NCBI RefSeq assembly: GCF_007971225.1
Contig: NZ_CP042435.1
Coordinates: forward strand, 4,281,501-4,345,500
From: Panacibacter ginsenosidivorans
GTDB lineage: Bacteria > Bacteroidota > Bacteroidia > Chitinophagales > Chitinophagaceae
Direction: 5' to 3'
DNA: 64,000 nt
In this document: positions 56,329-64,000 of the stretch, piece by piece
Numbering within the stretch: position 1 is the first letter of the stretch
How the letters are laid out: every line of letters starts with the position of its first letter
Notes under the pieces: model-generated
Seen by the model: only the letters and a program-made list of their open reading frames with translations
The model's database searches: none
What the model was told of the DNA's origin: nothing
Made by a program: the position numbers and the translations under genes

Positions 56329-56631
56329 ATGATATTCATAACCCAGCTAATTTATATTATTGAAGGGCAGGAAAATGTGTTTCATCAATTTGAAGACATT
56401 GCCATTCCAGCTATTTTAAAATATAACGGAAGGCTGTTGTTGAGAGTAAGACCAACCGAAAAAAGTTTTATAGAAAGTCATATAGAACAACCTTACGAAA
56501 TTCATTTGGCAGCGTTTGATACGGAACAGGATTTTAAGAACTTTATGCAGGATGAAGAACGTAAGAAGTTTTTGCATTTGAAAGAACGGTCAATAAGGTC
56601 ATCGGTGTTAATACAAGGCACAAAACTATAA
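56329..56631 (+). CDS. DUF1330-like protein
   Basis: A 100-residue cytoplasmic protein with a ferredoxin-like dimeric alpha/beta-barrel pattern: FITQLIYIIEGQENVFHQFEDIAIPAILKYNGRLLLRVRPTE, then YEIHLAAFDTEQDFKNFMQDEER. This matches DUF1330/YciI-type monooxygenase-like folds. No catalytic residue is clear; the function is unknown. Confidence 0.72.
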   Translation: MIFITQLIYIIEGQENVFHQFEDIAIPAILKYNGRLLLRVRPTEKSFIESHIEQPYEIHLAAFDTEQDFKNFMQDEERKKFLHLKERSIRSSVLIQGTKL

Positions 56632-56684
56632 GGGAGATAATTTGCAGGCAGGTGTAAATTACGCCGTTGCTATTATAACCGAAC

Positions 56685-56704
56685 GTACAAGTGAGTGACA
56701 CAAC
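56685..56704 (+). repeat. Dispersed repeat, copy 24 (GTGAGTGACACAAC variant)
   Basis: GTACAAGTGAGTGACACAAC, preceded by CCGTTGCTATTATAACCGAAC as in the long forms. Confidence 0.92.
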
Positions 56705-56825
56705 AGGTTATGCCATAGAATACCGTTGCCGGCTTCAAAGGAATTATGCTGCTTGAAAAATTATAACACGCGGAAAACATGCCCGCCACGCACGGTGAGA
56801 TAGTGGACTGACTTTTGGCATAACA

Positions 56826-57938
56826 TTATTTTTTAAAGTAGATCGTTTTACCTGTTTTAGCAGATGCTCCTGCCGCATCAAGAATACGCACTACGGTAAT
56901 ATTTGTGTTCAATGCATAGAGGCCATTTTCGGGAACGGTAATTTTATTGCGCAGTACATTGGCGAGATAAGCAAAAGGATCCGTATATACATTAAGGTCC
57001 GTAGCATTTACCTCTTCGCTGTGTTCAACAGAATCGGGTTGCGATCTTAACCGCATGTTGGTATTGTTGGTTGAAATGATATAACCTTTATCTCCATACA
57101 CTTCCATATCTTTTCTGCCGAAGGGCCAGTTCCAGGAAGCTTGTATAATACATTGGGCAGTGGGATAAGTAACAATTATGGTTGCTTCATCATCCACCTT
57201 TGGATAAATATCCGGTTTAAAATGTTGCGTAACTGCTGTAACTGAAACGGGTTGCTGCCCATGCATTAAATAAGTCATTAAGTTGGCGCCATAGCAACCA
57301 AAGTCGATAAGTGCGCCGCCGCCATTTTGCACAGGATCGGTAAGCCATTCGAAAAAATTTTTGCTTACGCCGATTTCTTTTGGTCCCTGGTGACCATCGT
57401 GGATCACTACTTTTTTTATGTTGCCGATATAATTGCTATCGTTTATCAGGTTGTATGTTTTTGCAGTTGAAGGATACCAGGAGGTTTCAAAATTGGTAAG
57501 CAGTTTTATGTTGAATTTTTTTGCCAGTGTATCCATACGCAATGCTTGCTGGTAAGTTGTAGCAAGTGGCTTTTCTACCATTACATGTATATGCCGCGGT
57601 GCACAGGCTTCTACTACCTGCATGTGTTCATAGATAGAACCAAAAGCCACCACTGCTTCTGGTTTTAATGCATCCAGCATTTTATTAAGATCGGTATAAA
57701 ACAATGCTTCATTAAGGCTATATTTTTTTGCATAGCGCTCAGCCAGTTCTTTATCCGGCTCGTAGATACCTGCAATGGTAACATCGGGTTTGTTTCTGCT
57801 TAAGATCCATCCTACGTGGTCATGTGTAATACGTGCCACACAAATGCGTACGGGAGCTGTTGATTGGGCATTTGAAAAATAAATGCTTACTATAAAACAA
57901 ATAAGTAAAATACTATGTTTTAAAATATTTTTTTTCAT
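56826..57938 (-). CDS. Secreted Gfo/Idh/MocA-family oxidoreductase
   Basis: A 370-residue protein with a Sec signal (MKKNILKHSILLICFIVSIYFSNAQ). The Rossmann domain holds VARITHDHVGWI, and the conserved VEKPLATTYQQALRM carries the family EKP lysine. GGGALIDFGCYGANLMTYL supplies the Asp/His region. The family oxidises or epimerises sugars and polyols with NAD(P). Export is unusual for such NAD enzymes but occurs in Bacteroidota, where the cofactor may be tightly bound. The substrate is unknown. Confidence 0.88.
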   Translation of the reverse strand: MKKNILKHSILLICFIVSIYFSNAQSTAPVRICVARITHDHVGWILSRNKPDVTIAGIYEPDKELAERYAKKYSLNEALFYTDLNKMLDALKPEAVVAFGSIYEHMQVVEACAPRHIHVMVEKPLATTYQQALRMDTLAKKFNIKLLTNFETSWYPSTAKTYNLINDSNYIGNIKKVVIHDGHQGPKEIGVSKNFFEWLTDPVQNGGGALIDFGCYGANLMTYLMHGQQPVSVTAVTQHFKPDIYPKVDDEATIIVTYPTAQCIIQASWNWPFGRKDMEVYGDKGYIISTNNTNMRLRSQPDSVEHSEEVNATDLNVYTDPFAYLANVLRNKITVPENGLYALNTNITVVRILDAAGASAKTGKTIYFKK

Positions 57939-58045
57939 GAGGTAGTATATTTTTCAAAATATAAATTAATCGGGATGGCTTAAAAATACTCTTTTATAAT
58001 TTCAATTTGATAAGCTATCGCTGTGGGTTAAGCTTTATGTTACAA

Positions 58046-59044
58046 TTATGCTTCCACGATCATCTTACCGGTATTCTCTCCTTTGAATAATCCAAGCAAT
58101 GCATTGGGCAACTGGTCGAAGCCTTTGATAATTGTTTCCATAAATTTTAGTTTTCCTTCTTTTACCCATTGTGCCAGGTGCTGAATACCTTCCGGAAATA
58201 TACTTTGATAATCGCTTACAATAAACCCCTGCATCAGTACACTTCTTGTAAGCAATATAGTTTGGAGCCTTGGTCCCATGGGCACTTCAGTGCTGTTGTA
58301 TAAAGCAATTTGCCCGCATAACGGTATACGTGCGTGAAAGTTGATGTTATAGATTACCGCGTCAGATATTTCGCCGCCCACATTGTCAAAATAGATATCT
58401 ACATCATTTGGGCATGCTGCAGCGATGGCTGATTTCATATCGGGTGTGGTTTTATAATTGATGGCTTCATCAAAACCAAATTTTTCTTTAAGCAATTTTA
58501 TCTTTTCATCAGAGCCCGCAATACCAATTACACGACAGCCTAATATTTTCGCTATTTGTCCCACTGCTACGCCTACTGCTCCGGCTGCACCGGATACCAC
58601 CACTGTTTCTCCTGCTTTTGGTTTACCAATATGTACTAACCCAACATAAGCAGTAAGGCCGGTCATGCCCAGTATACCTAAATAATAGCTTGCCGGTGCA
58701 ATAACAGTATCAATTTTTTGTATGTTTTTTTCCGAAGTAATGATTTGTTCGCGCCATGGTAATCTTCCTAAAACAAGGTCGCCGGTTTTAAATTTAGCTG
58801 ACCTGCTTTCTATTACTGTAGCCACTACACCACCTTCCATGGGCTGGTTTAAACGGAAAGGAGGAGTATAAGATTTTGCATCATTCATTTTACTACGCAT
58901 ATATGGATCCACAGAATAATATAAACCCTGCAGCAATACTTCACATTCCTGCAGTTCTGGTAATTCAATATTTTCAAACCTGAAGTTTTCCATGGTGGGT
59001 GTGCCTTTTGGCCTTGCTGCAAACACGATCTGTTTGGTTGTCAT
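58046..59044 (-). CDS. NADP-dependent medium-chain oxidoreductase (zinc-free, CurA-like)
   Basis: A 332-residue member of the leukotriene B4 dehydrogenase/CurA/YncB group. The start at 59044 (MTTKQIVFAARPKG) is preferred to 59074. Typical segments are the YYSVDPYMRSKM near the N-terminus, the GMTGLTAYVGL helix and the nucleotide loop VVSGAAGAVGVAVGQIAK. The zinc ligands of alcohol dehydrogenases are absent. Such enzymes reduce C=C bonds of enones and alkenals using NADPH, often in detoxification. Confidence 0.92.
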   Translation of the reverse strand: MTTKQIVFAARPKGTPTMENFRFENIELPELQECEVLLQGLYYSVDPYMRSKMNDAKSYTPPFRLNQPMEGGVVATVIESRSAKFKTGDLVLGRLPWREQIITSEKNIQKIDTVIAPASYYLGILGMTGLTAYVGLVHIGKPKAGETVVVSGAAGAVGVAVGQIAKILGCRVIGIAGSDEKIKLLKEKFGFDEAINYKTTPDMKSAIAAACPNDVDIYFDNVGGEISDAVIYNINFHARIPLCGQIALYNSTEVPMGPRLQTILLTRSVLMQGFIVSDYQSIFPEGIQHLAQWVKEGKLKFMETIIKGFDQLPNALLGLFKGENTGKMIVEA

Positions 59045-59182
59045 AATTTTTTTTTGATCAGGTGAAGTTAGCAAAGTTTGATTTCGTTGTCCGGCAATAT
59101 GCTTTTACCGTAGCTTTAGCAAAATGCCGGGTGATGGTCCACCTGTTCCGGTTAAATCAACTGAGAGAACTAAACAAGCAAC

Positions 59183-60235
59183 ATGCAATATAAAATTTAT
59201 ATCATCGTAATCTTACTTTGTCTGCCGGGTACAAATATTTTTGCCCAAACAGGTGCTTTACAAAAAAAGACAGGCTCATTGTTTTCGGACAGCATGGTTA
59301 AACCGCGTATGCGCATCATCATTGATAATGATTTTGGTGGCGATCCTGATGGCTTGTTTGAACTGGTGCAACATCTATTATCTCCTTCTGTTGAGATCCG
59401 TGCTATCATTGGTTCTCACTTAAGAGCGGGAGATGGTTTTGATCCTTCGAAGGAAACGGCAGCTCATGCAAAAATGAAAATCGAAGAAGTCTTAAACATC
59501 ATGAATCTCGATAAGACATATAATGTTTTACAAGGTTCAAACTTTGCACTGGAGAACGACAGCACTGCACAACCTTCTGATGCAGCAAGTGCAATTATAA
59601 AAGAAGCTATGCGTGATGATACAAAACTTCCTTTGTACGTTGTGTGCGGTGCAGGGCTTACAGATCTTGCAAGTGCGTATCTTCTCGAACCAAAGATTGC
59701 CAGCCGCTTAACCCTCATATGGATCGGCGGACCGGAATATCCTGAGCTTGCAACGCCTCCGCCTGGTTATACAACGCTTGAATATAATTTAGGAATAGAT
59801 TTAAAAGCAGGACAGGTAATATTTAATAAATCATCCATTCCTGTCTGGCAAATTCCACGCAATGTATATCGCCAGGTGATGATGCCTTATTCATCATTGT
59901 TATTGAAAGTAAAAACACAAGGCAAGATCGGTGAATACCTCGCAAACAATATTGAACGCGTCATGAAGATGGGTATCAAATATAATTTCAATGTTGGTGA
60001 AGTGTATATTGTTGGTGATAGTCCTTTGGTGCTGTTAACTGCGTTGCAATCTTCGTTTGAGCCCGATCCTGCTTCCAGTTTTTATGTGTTGCGGCCTTCG
60101 CCGTTTATAAATAACCAGGGCATATATGAAGTAAATCATAAAGGAAGAAATATACGTGTGTACACACAACTCGATGTGCAGTTATTATTCGAAGATCTAT
60201 ATGCAAAGCTTGCTTTGTTTAATCAAAGTAAGTAG
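59183..60235 (+). CDS. Secreted nucleoside-hydrolase-fold protein
   Basis: A 350-residue protein with a Sec signal (MQYKIYIIVILLCLPGTNIFAQ). The fold is that of inosine-uridine nucleoside hydrolases. The Asp-rich metal site IDNDFGGDPDGL replaces the common DTDxGxDDA. VVCGAGLTDLASAYLLEP and LTLIWIGGPEYPE follow. It probably cleaves a ribosyl-type bond in the periplasm; the substrate is unknown. The next gene on the same strand has a related fold. Confidence 0.85.
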   Translation: MQYKIYIIVILLCLPGTNIFAQTGALQKKTGSLFSDSMVKPRMRIIIDNDFGGDPDGLFELVQHLLSPSVEIRAIIGSHLRAGDGFDPSKETAAHAKMKIEEVLNIMNLDKTYNVLQGSNFALENDSTAQPSDAASAIIKEAMRDDTKLPLYVVCGAGLTDLASAYLLEPKIASRLTLIWIGGPEYPELATPPPGYTTLEYNLGIDLKAGQVIFNKSSIPVWQIPRNVYRQVMMPYSSLLLKVKTQGKIGEYLANNIERVMKMGIKYNFNVGEVYIVGDSPLVLLTALQSSFEPDPASSFYVLRPSPFINNQGIYEVNHKGRNIRVYTQLDVQLLFEDLYAKLALFNQSK

Positions 60236-60285
60236 CAATACATACATTTGTTATGAACCGGGCTTTAGTATAAATATTAGGCATC

Positions 60286-60305
60286 GTTGCGTCGCACACT
60301 TGTAC
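60286..60305 (-). repeat. Dispersed repeat, copy 25a, left arm of inverted pair
   Basis: Exact core in reverse orientation, with the second block GAACCGGGCTTTAG at about 60255. It faces copy 25b across 31 bp. Confidence 0.95.
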
Positions 60306-60336
60306 GTGCTGCCCATTGCTCAGCAAAGAACAAAGT

Positions 60337-60356
60337 GTTGAAGTGTGCGACGCAAG
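60337..60356 (+). repeat. Dispersed repeat, copy 25b, right arm of inverted pair
   Basis: GTTGAAGTGTGCGACGCAAG, followed by TTGGGTACACAAAATA at about 60380 as degenerate second block. Confidence 0.88.
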
Positions 60357-60407
60357 TTAAGCCTCATAGCAGTATAGAAAGTTGGGTACACAAAATAATA
60401 CAACCAC

Positions 60408-61832
60408 ATGAAAGGAATAATTGCAAAACTGGCAGCGCTATTGTTTATATTATTTTTTATGCATTCTGTTGTGTCTGCACAAACAGCAAAGAAATTAAGA
60501 GTATTAGTACTATCAGATATTGAAGCAGACCCTGACGACACGCAGTCGATGATACGATTTTTGTTGTATTCAAATCAATGGGATGTGGAAGGCCTGATAG
60601 CCACAACTTCCATTCATCAGCAGGCAAGAGTAGCTCCTGAAAGTATTTTGAAAATACTTGATGCCTATAAAAAAGTGCAACCGAATTTATTAAAACATGA
60701 AAAAGGCTATCCTGCTTATGATGCGCTGAAACCTTTAGTGAAAAAGGGTTTGGCGGTTTATGGCATGCAAGGAGTTGGTGAAGGAAGAGATTCAGAAGGT
60801 TCTGACTGGATCATAAAAGCATTGAAGAAAAATGATGACCGCCCTTTATGGGTTTCTGTCTGGGGCGGACCAAATACATTGGCCCAGGCATTATGGAAGA
60901 TAAAAAAAACAAAGAGTGCCGGTGATGCAGAAAAATTGTATAAAAAATTAAGAGTATACACCATCTCTGACCAGGATGACGCAGGACCCTGGATACGAAA
61001 AAATTTTCCATCTGTTTTTTATGTGGTAACGCCTGGTTATAATTATGTAAACGCAACATGGCTGGGTATGTCATTTCCAATGCCCGGTTCAAACACAGAA
61101 GTTACTTCTGCGGACTGGCTTGCAAAAAATATTCAGCAGGGCCATGGTCCACTTGGTGCTGCGTACCCGGATGTGGCTTATGGAATGGAAGGAGATACGC
61201 CATCGTTTTTAAATCTTATCAGCAATGGTTTGAATGATCCTGAACATCCCAATTACGGCGGCTGGGGAGGGCGTTATGCATTTTATCTTCCCGAATTTCA
61301 GGATTCTAATACAGGCATGTTTAAAAGAGATAACTGGCCAAAAGATGAACCCGAAACAAGAGCTATCTGGACGAATGCCAGTGATTCAGTTGTATCACCC
61401 ATTGATAAAAAAAGTTATGTGGGCAATCGTGAAACGATCTGGCGCTGGCGCACAGAATTTCAGCATGATTTTGCTGCACGCATGTTGTGGACAACAAAAA
61501 ATTTTAATGAATGTAATCATCCGCCTGTTCCTATGCTTGCACACAGCGATCATCTTACCGTAAAATCGGGTGAACAATTTCATTTAAGTGCTGCAGGCAC
61601 AACAGATCCTGACGGTGATTCAATGAGTTATTTATGGTTTCAATATCCTGAGGCCGGAACCTATAAAGGTATTGTAAGTTTCAGGCCATATTCACCCAAT
61701 TTGTACGATATACCTGTAACGGCACCGGTTGTTCAAAGCGCTCAGACCATTCATTTTATTTTAAAAGTTACAGACAAAGGAACACCATCATTAACAGGAT
61801 ATAAAAGAGTGATCGTTACAGTGATGCCATAA
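60408..61832 (+). CDS. DUF1593 (nucleoside-hydrolase-like) secreted protein
   Basis: A 474-residue secreted protein. The signal (IIAKLAALLFILFFMHSVVSAQ) is followed by LRVLVLSDIEADPDDTQSMIRFLLYS, the Asp-rich site of DUF1593. WVSVWGGPNTLAQALW and YTISDQDDAGPWIR also match. The last ~95 residues form an Ig-like/cadherin-type beta sandwich (SAAGTTDPDGDSMSYLW). Relatives occur with polysaccharide-degradation genes. The substrate is unknown. It and the preceding gene probably work on related bonds. Confidence 0.85.
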   Translation: MKGIIAKLAALLFILFFMHSVVSAQTAKKLRVLVLSDIEADPDDTQSMIRFLLYSNQWDVEGLIATTSIHQQARVAPESILKILDAYKKVQPNLLKHEKGYPAYDALKPLVKKGLAVYGMQGVGEGRDSEGSDWIIKALKKNDDRPLWVSVWGGPNTLAQALWKIKKTKSAGDAEKLYKKLRVYTISDQDDAGPWIRKNFPSVFYVVTPGYNYVNATWLGMSFPMPGSNTEVTSADWLAKNIQQGHGPLGAAYPDVAYGMEGDTPSFLNLISNGLNDPEHPNYGGWGGRYAFYLPEFQDSNTGMFKRDNWPKDEPETRAIWTNASDSVVSPIDKKSYVGNRETIWRWRTEFQHDFAARMLWTTKNFNECNHPPVPMLAHSDHLTVKSGEQFHLSAAGTTDPDGDSMSYLWFQYPEAGTYKGIVSFRPYSPNLYDIPVTAPVVQSAQTIHFILKVTDKGTPSLTGYKRVIVTVMP

Positions 61833-61857
61833 AAAATAAATAGCAGCAAAATTTTTT

Positions 61858-63006
61858 TTACTGAATCAAATGATTGGGGAAGTCTGCAACAGTTTTACAG
61901 CACACCTGTTCCATTACCTGTTGCAACTGTACTTTCAACATAGAGATGGCATGATTGCCACCTTCATTTCCTAACGCAGCAACACTGTACATAAACGTTC
62001 TGCCCATAAAAGTAAAATCTGCACCACTCGCTAAAGTCCTTGCTACATCCGGGCCGGAGCGTATGCCGCTATCCATCATTATTTTTATTTTATGCTTATA
62101 ATTCTTTACGATCGGTTGCAGAGATTTGATTGCAGATTGCCCGGCATCCAACTGCCTGCCGCCATGATTCGAAACAACAATTCCATCAAAACCCAAACGA
62201 ATTGCCATCTCTGTATCTTCTTCGCTTGCCACACCTTTCAACACCAGTTTTCCTTTCCACATATCTCTTATCGGTGCAATTTTTTCTTCGTTTACTCTTC
62301 CTGAAAAAGTTTTGTTCATGAATAAACCAAGTTGTTTCATGTTCAAACCTTTTGGCATGTAAGGTTTCAATGTTTCAAATGCCGGCTGACCGTGTATCAA
62401 TGTTTTGATTGCCCATTCCGGCCTGCCCATGATCTGCAAAATATTTTGCACCGTCATCTTTGGCGGCATTGCCAAACCATTTCTTATATCACGTGGCCTG
62501 AATCCAAACGTTGGTACATCACTCAGTACAACAAGCACAGGGCAATGAGCAGCTTCAGCTCTTTTAATGATGCTGTCTCTTACTTCTTTCTCTGCAGGAT
62601 GATACAACTGGAACCATGCTTTACCTTCTGTAATTTCACTGATTCTTTCTATAGATGAAGTTGTAACAGTGCTAAGAATAAAAGGTATATTATGCTCAAA
62701 CGCAGCCCTGGCAAGTATTTCAGGCGCATTGGGCCACATAAGTCCCTGCAAGCCAACGGGTGCAATTCCAAAAGGCGCATCATATACATGACCGAATAAT
62801 TCGGTCTTTATATCAGAAGAAACATGCTTCGTTAAATAGTAGGGTTTCAATTCAACCTCTCTTAACTCAGCAGTGTTTTTAAAAAGATTCACATCTTCAT
62901 TGCAGCCGCCATCAAGATATTCAAAAGCAAAACGTGGAATTTTTTGTTTTGCTTTTTTTATCAGGTCATCTATACCGGGATAATTTGCGTTGTATTTTAT
63001 TTGCAT
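61858..63006 (-). CDS. FMN-dependent alpha-hydroxy-acid dehydrogenase
   Basis: A 382-residue cytoplasmic flavoenzyme of the lactate oxidase/LldD family. FAFEYLDGGCNEDVNLFKN opens the barrel. PVGLQGLMWPNAPEILARAA, FILSTVTTSSIE and WFQLYHPA follow. The active-site segment VVSNHGGRQLD holds the catalytic His and Arg, with GIRSGPDVARTLASGADF for FMN phosphate. It oxidises L-lactate or a related 2-hydroxy acid. The upstream gene on the same strand is a sugar kinase, so a link to deoxysugar (lactaldehyde/lactate-producing) catabolism is plausible. Confidence 0.92.
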   Translation of the reverse strand: MQIKYNANYPGIDDLIKKAKQKIPRFAFEYLDGGCNEDVNLFKNTAELREVELKPYYLTKHVSSDIKTELFGHVYDAPFGIAPVGLQGLMWPNAPEILARAAFEHNIPFILSTVTTSSIERISEITEGKAWFQLYHPAEKEVRDSIIKRAEAAHCPVLVVLSDVPTFGFRPRDIRNGLAMPPKMTVQNILQIMGRPEWAIKTLIHGQPAFETLKPYMPKGLNMKQLGLFMNKTFSGRVNEEKIAPIRDMWKGKLVLKGVASEEDTEMAIRLGFDGIVVSNHGGRQLDAGQSAIKSLQPIVKNYKHKIKIMMDSGIRSGPDVARTLASGADFTFMGRTFMYSVAALGNEGGNHAISMLKVQLQQVMEQVCCKTVADFPNHLIQ

Positions 63007-63061
63007 GTGACTACAATAATTTTATATATGATACCAGCGACAATTTTTTATAGCATCGCCT

Positions 63062-63081
63062 GTTGCGTCGCAATCACTTTA
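63062..63081 (-). repeat. Dispersed repeat, copy 26
   Basis: GTTGCGTCGCAATCACTTTA, degenerate on the right, between the kinase and the hydroxyacid dehydrogenase genes. Confidence 0.75.
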
Positions 63082-63097
63082 TCGTTCCGTACAGTAA

Positions 63098-64000
63098 TTA
63101 TGCTTTTTCGGAATGGGCAACAGAATATAATTTCAGATCAATGATATTGTCAGGCAAAGATTTAGCATTCCATTGATGATGTATAGCGAGCGCTGCGCCA
63201 AGTGCTGAAGCCTGCGCCACCGTTGCAGCATACACTTCAATACCGGGGAAAGCTTCTGCAAGTAAATGCATATATATAGCATTCCTGCTGAACCCGCCAT
63301 CTACAAAAATTCTTTTTACACTTTCATTCAATACAAGTTTTGTCGAACGTACCTGCTGTACAATTATATCTGCGATCAACTGATGGTATGCTGCTTCATA
63401 ATTTTCAAAAGCACTGATATCTCTTGTTGCAAACATTGATTGCTTCATCATGCCATTGTCACCTGCTGTAGCTTTTCCCGCAGTATGCAACTTATTCAAA
63501 ATCTTTTCATCCAAAGCAACACTGGTAAAATAGTTGCCGGCTTTGTTAAAATGCGCTGCTAATCTTTTTGTTTGCTGCTCATGTTCATTACCGGCAAATA
63601 GGCGGGAAGCTTTTACCGGTGTTCCTTTATAGGAAAGGTAACATAAGCAATCCTGGTGCAGTTCAAGATCAGTAAGTAAACTATGATTGAAAGGATTAAG
63701 GCTGATGCACCATGTACCTGTTGACAATAAGATGAATGGCTCTGTAAAAGCTGAAAGATATGGTATCAGTGCAGCAGAGCTATCATGTAAGCCAATTCCA
63801 ATGGCTATTTTACGCGTATCATTATTGGCATGCACAATATTATCTCCACGATAAATAGGTGCAAATTTTGTACGCATTCCTTCATCATATACCCATTTGT
63901 GGTATTTATGAATTTTAAAATTCCACAACTGTGTGTGGCAACCAACACTGGTTATATCTGTAGCTGCTCTGGCTGAAACAATAAAACTTAGATACTGAGG
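63098..64000 (-). CDS. FGGY-family sugar kinase, C-terminal part (rhamnulokinase-like)
   Basis: The frame is open to the right edge, so the N-terminus is outside. About 300 residues are visible. SVGCHTQLWNF with YHKWVYDEGM and GIGLHDSSAALIPYL match FGGY carbohydrate kinases of the rhamnulokinase/fuculokinase type. LLSTGTWCISLNPF and FVDGGFSRNAIYMHLLAEAFPG are the phosphate- and ATP-binding segments of the C-terminal domain. It phosphorylates a ketose such as rhamnulose or fuculose. It heads a minus-strand unit with the hydroxyacid dehydrogenase. Confidence 0.88.
   Translation of the reverse strand, partial: PQYLSFIVSARAATDITSVGCHTQLWNFKIHKYHKWVYDEGMRTKFAPIYRGDNIVHANNDTRKIAIGIGLHDSSAALIPYLSAFTEPFILLSTGTWCISLNPFNHSLLTDLELHQDCLCYLSYKGTPVKASRLFAGNEHEQQTKRLAAHFNKAGNYFTSVALDEKILNKLHTAGKATAGDNGMMKQSMFATRDISAFENYEAAYHQLIADIIVQQVRSTKLVLNESVKRIFVDGGFSRNAIYMHLLAEAFPGIEVYAATVAQASALGAALAIHHQWNAKSLPDNIIDLKLYSVAHSEKA

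Noticed and set aside
60287-60523. Small ORFs reading RRTLVR or AHLYV-type peptides near several repeat copies
   Set aside because: They are translations of the repeat core itself (GTCGCACACTTGTAC) in different frames and are not genes.

Overview
The window looks like chromosomal DNA of a member of the Bacteroidota, most probably a Chitinophagaceae-type soil or water bacterium. The evidence is an AT-rich genome with almost no Shine-Dalgarno sequences, many MKK-type lipoproteins with a Cys lipobox, a Bacteroidota-style GlcNAc locus (NagP-like MFS, GH20, NagB-like, PIG-L), many small secreted SnoaL, DinB and LVIVD proteins, and a Rph-type phosphotransferase. This is inference from gene content; no rRNA or tRNA gene was seen. 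The genes are mostly housekeeping, carbohydrate-processing or small secreted functions. Both edge genes are partial: a MobA-like nucleotidyltransferase on the left and an FGGY sugar kinase on the right.

Layout: 0-5.5 kb, redox protein, GAPDH, DinB, ABC exporter. 5.7-10.8 kb, a minus-strand operon for chitin/GlcNAc use (MFS, GH20 hexosaminidase, divergent NagB, PIG-L deacetylase) with a divergent GMC oxidoreductase. 13-24.8 kb, secreted and membrane proteins (LVIVD propeller, PQQ-type sugar dehydrogenase, GH16, sulfotransferase-like, DedA, phospholipase-B-like). 25-28.7 kb, a squalene/phytoene-synthase-like gene overlapping a CrtC-like gene, then an ICMT-Lgt fusion. 29-35 kb, pseudouridine synthase, serine hydrolase, Rph-like enzyme. 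35.5-38.4 kb, an integron-like array of three cassettes, then a decayed IS1182 transposase. 40-46 kb, a cytochrome b/molybdopterin oxidoreductase fusion with cupin and DUF488 genes, and transketolase. 46-52 kb, repeats, a 412-bp duplication, and a radical-SAM/lipoprotein pair. 52-64 kb, stress protein, RlmL-like methyltransferase, MazG, oxidoreductases, two secreted nucleoside-hydrolase-fold proteins, an FMN hydroxyacid dehydrogenase and the sugar kinase.

Two structures are not explained by ordinary genes. First, a 20-bp intergenic repeat (GTACAAGTGTGCGACGCAAC and variants) occurs 29 times, in both orientations and never inside a gene. It is usually part of a 65-70 bp two-block unit with a GCCGGGTACATAAAAATT block. 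It is absent from 35.0 to 46.4 kb. Second, that gap contains three consecutive cassettes, each bounded by its own private inverted repeat (GTAAGGTGCA, GTTGTAGGCA, GTTGGCTGTAACCGT) and separated by long imperfect palindromes. This is the geometry of integron attC sites, but with non-canonical core sequences and no integrase in view.

Two genes carry apparent single-base frameshifts in T homopolymers (around 420-427 and 43499-43504); these may be sequencing errors or real slippage.
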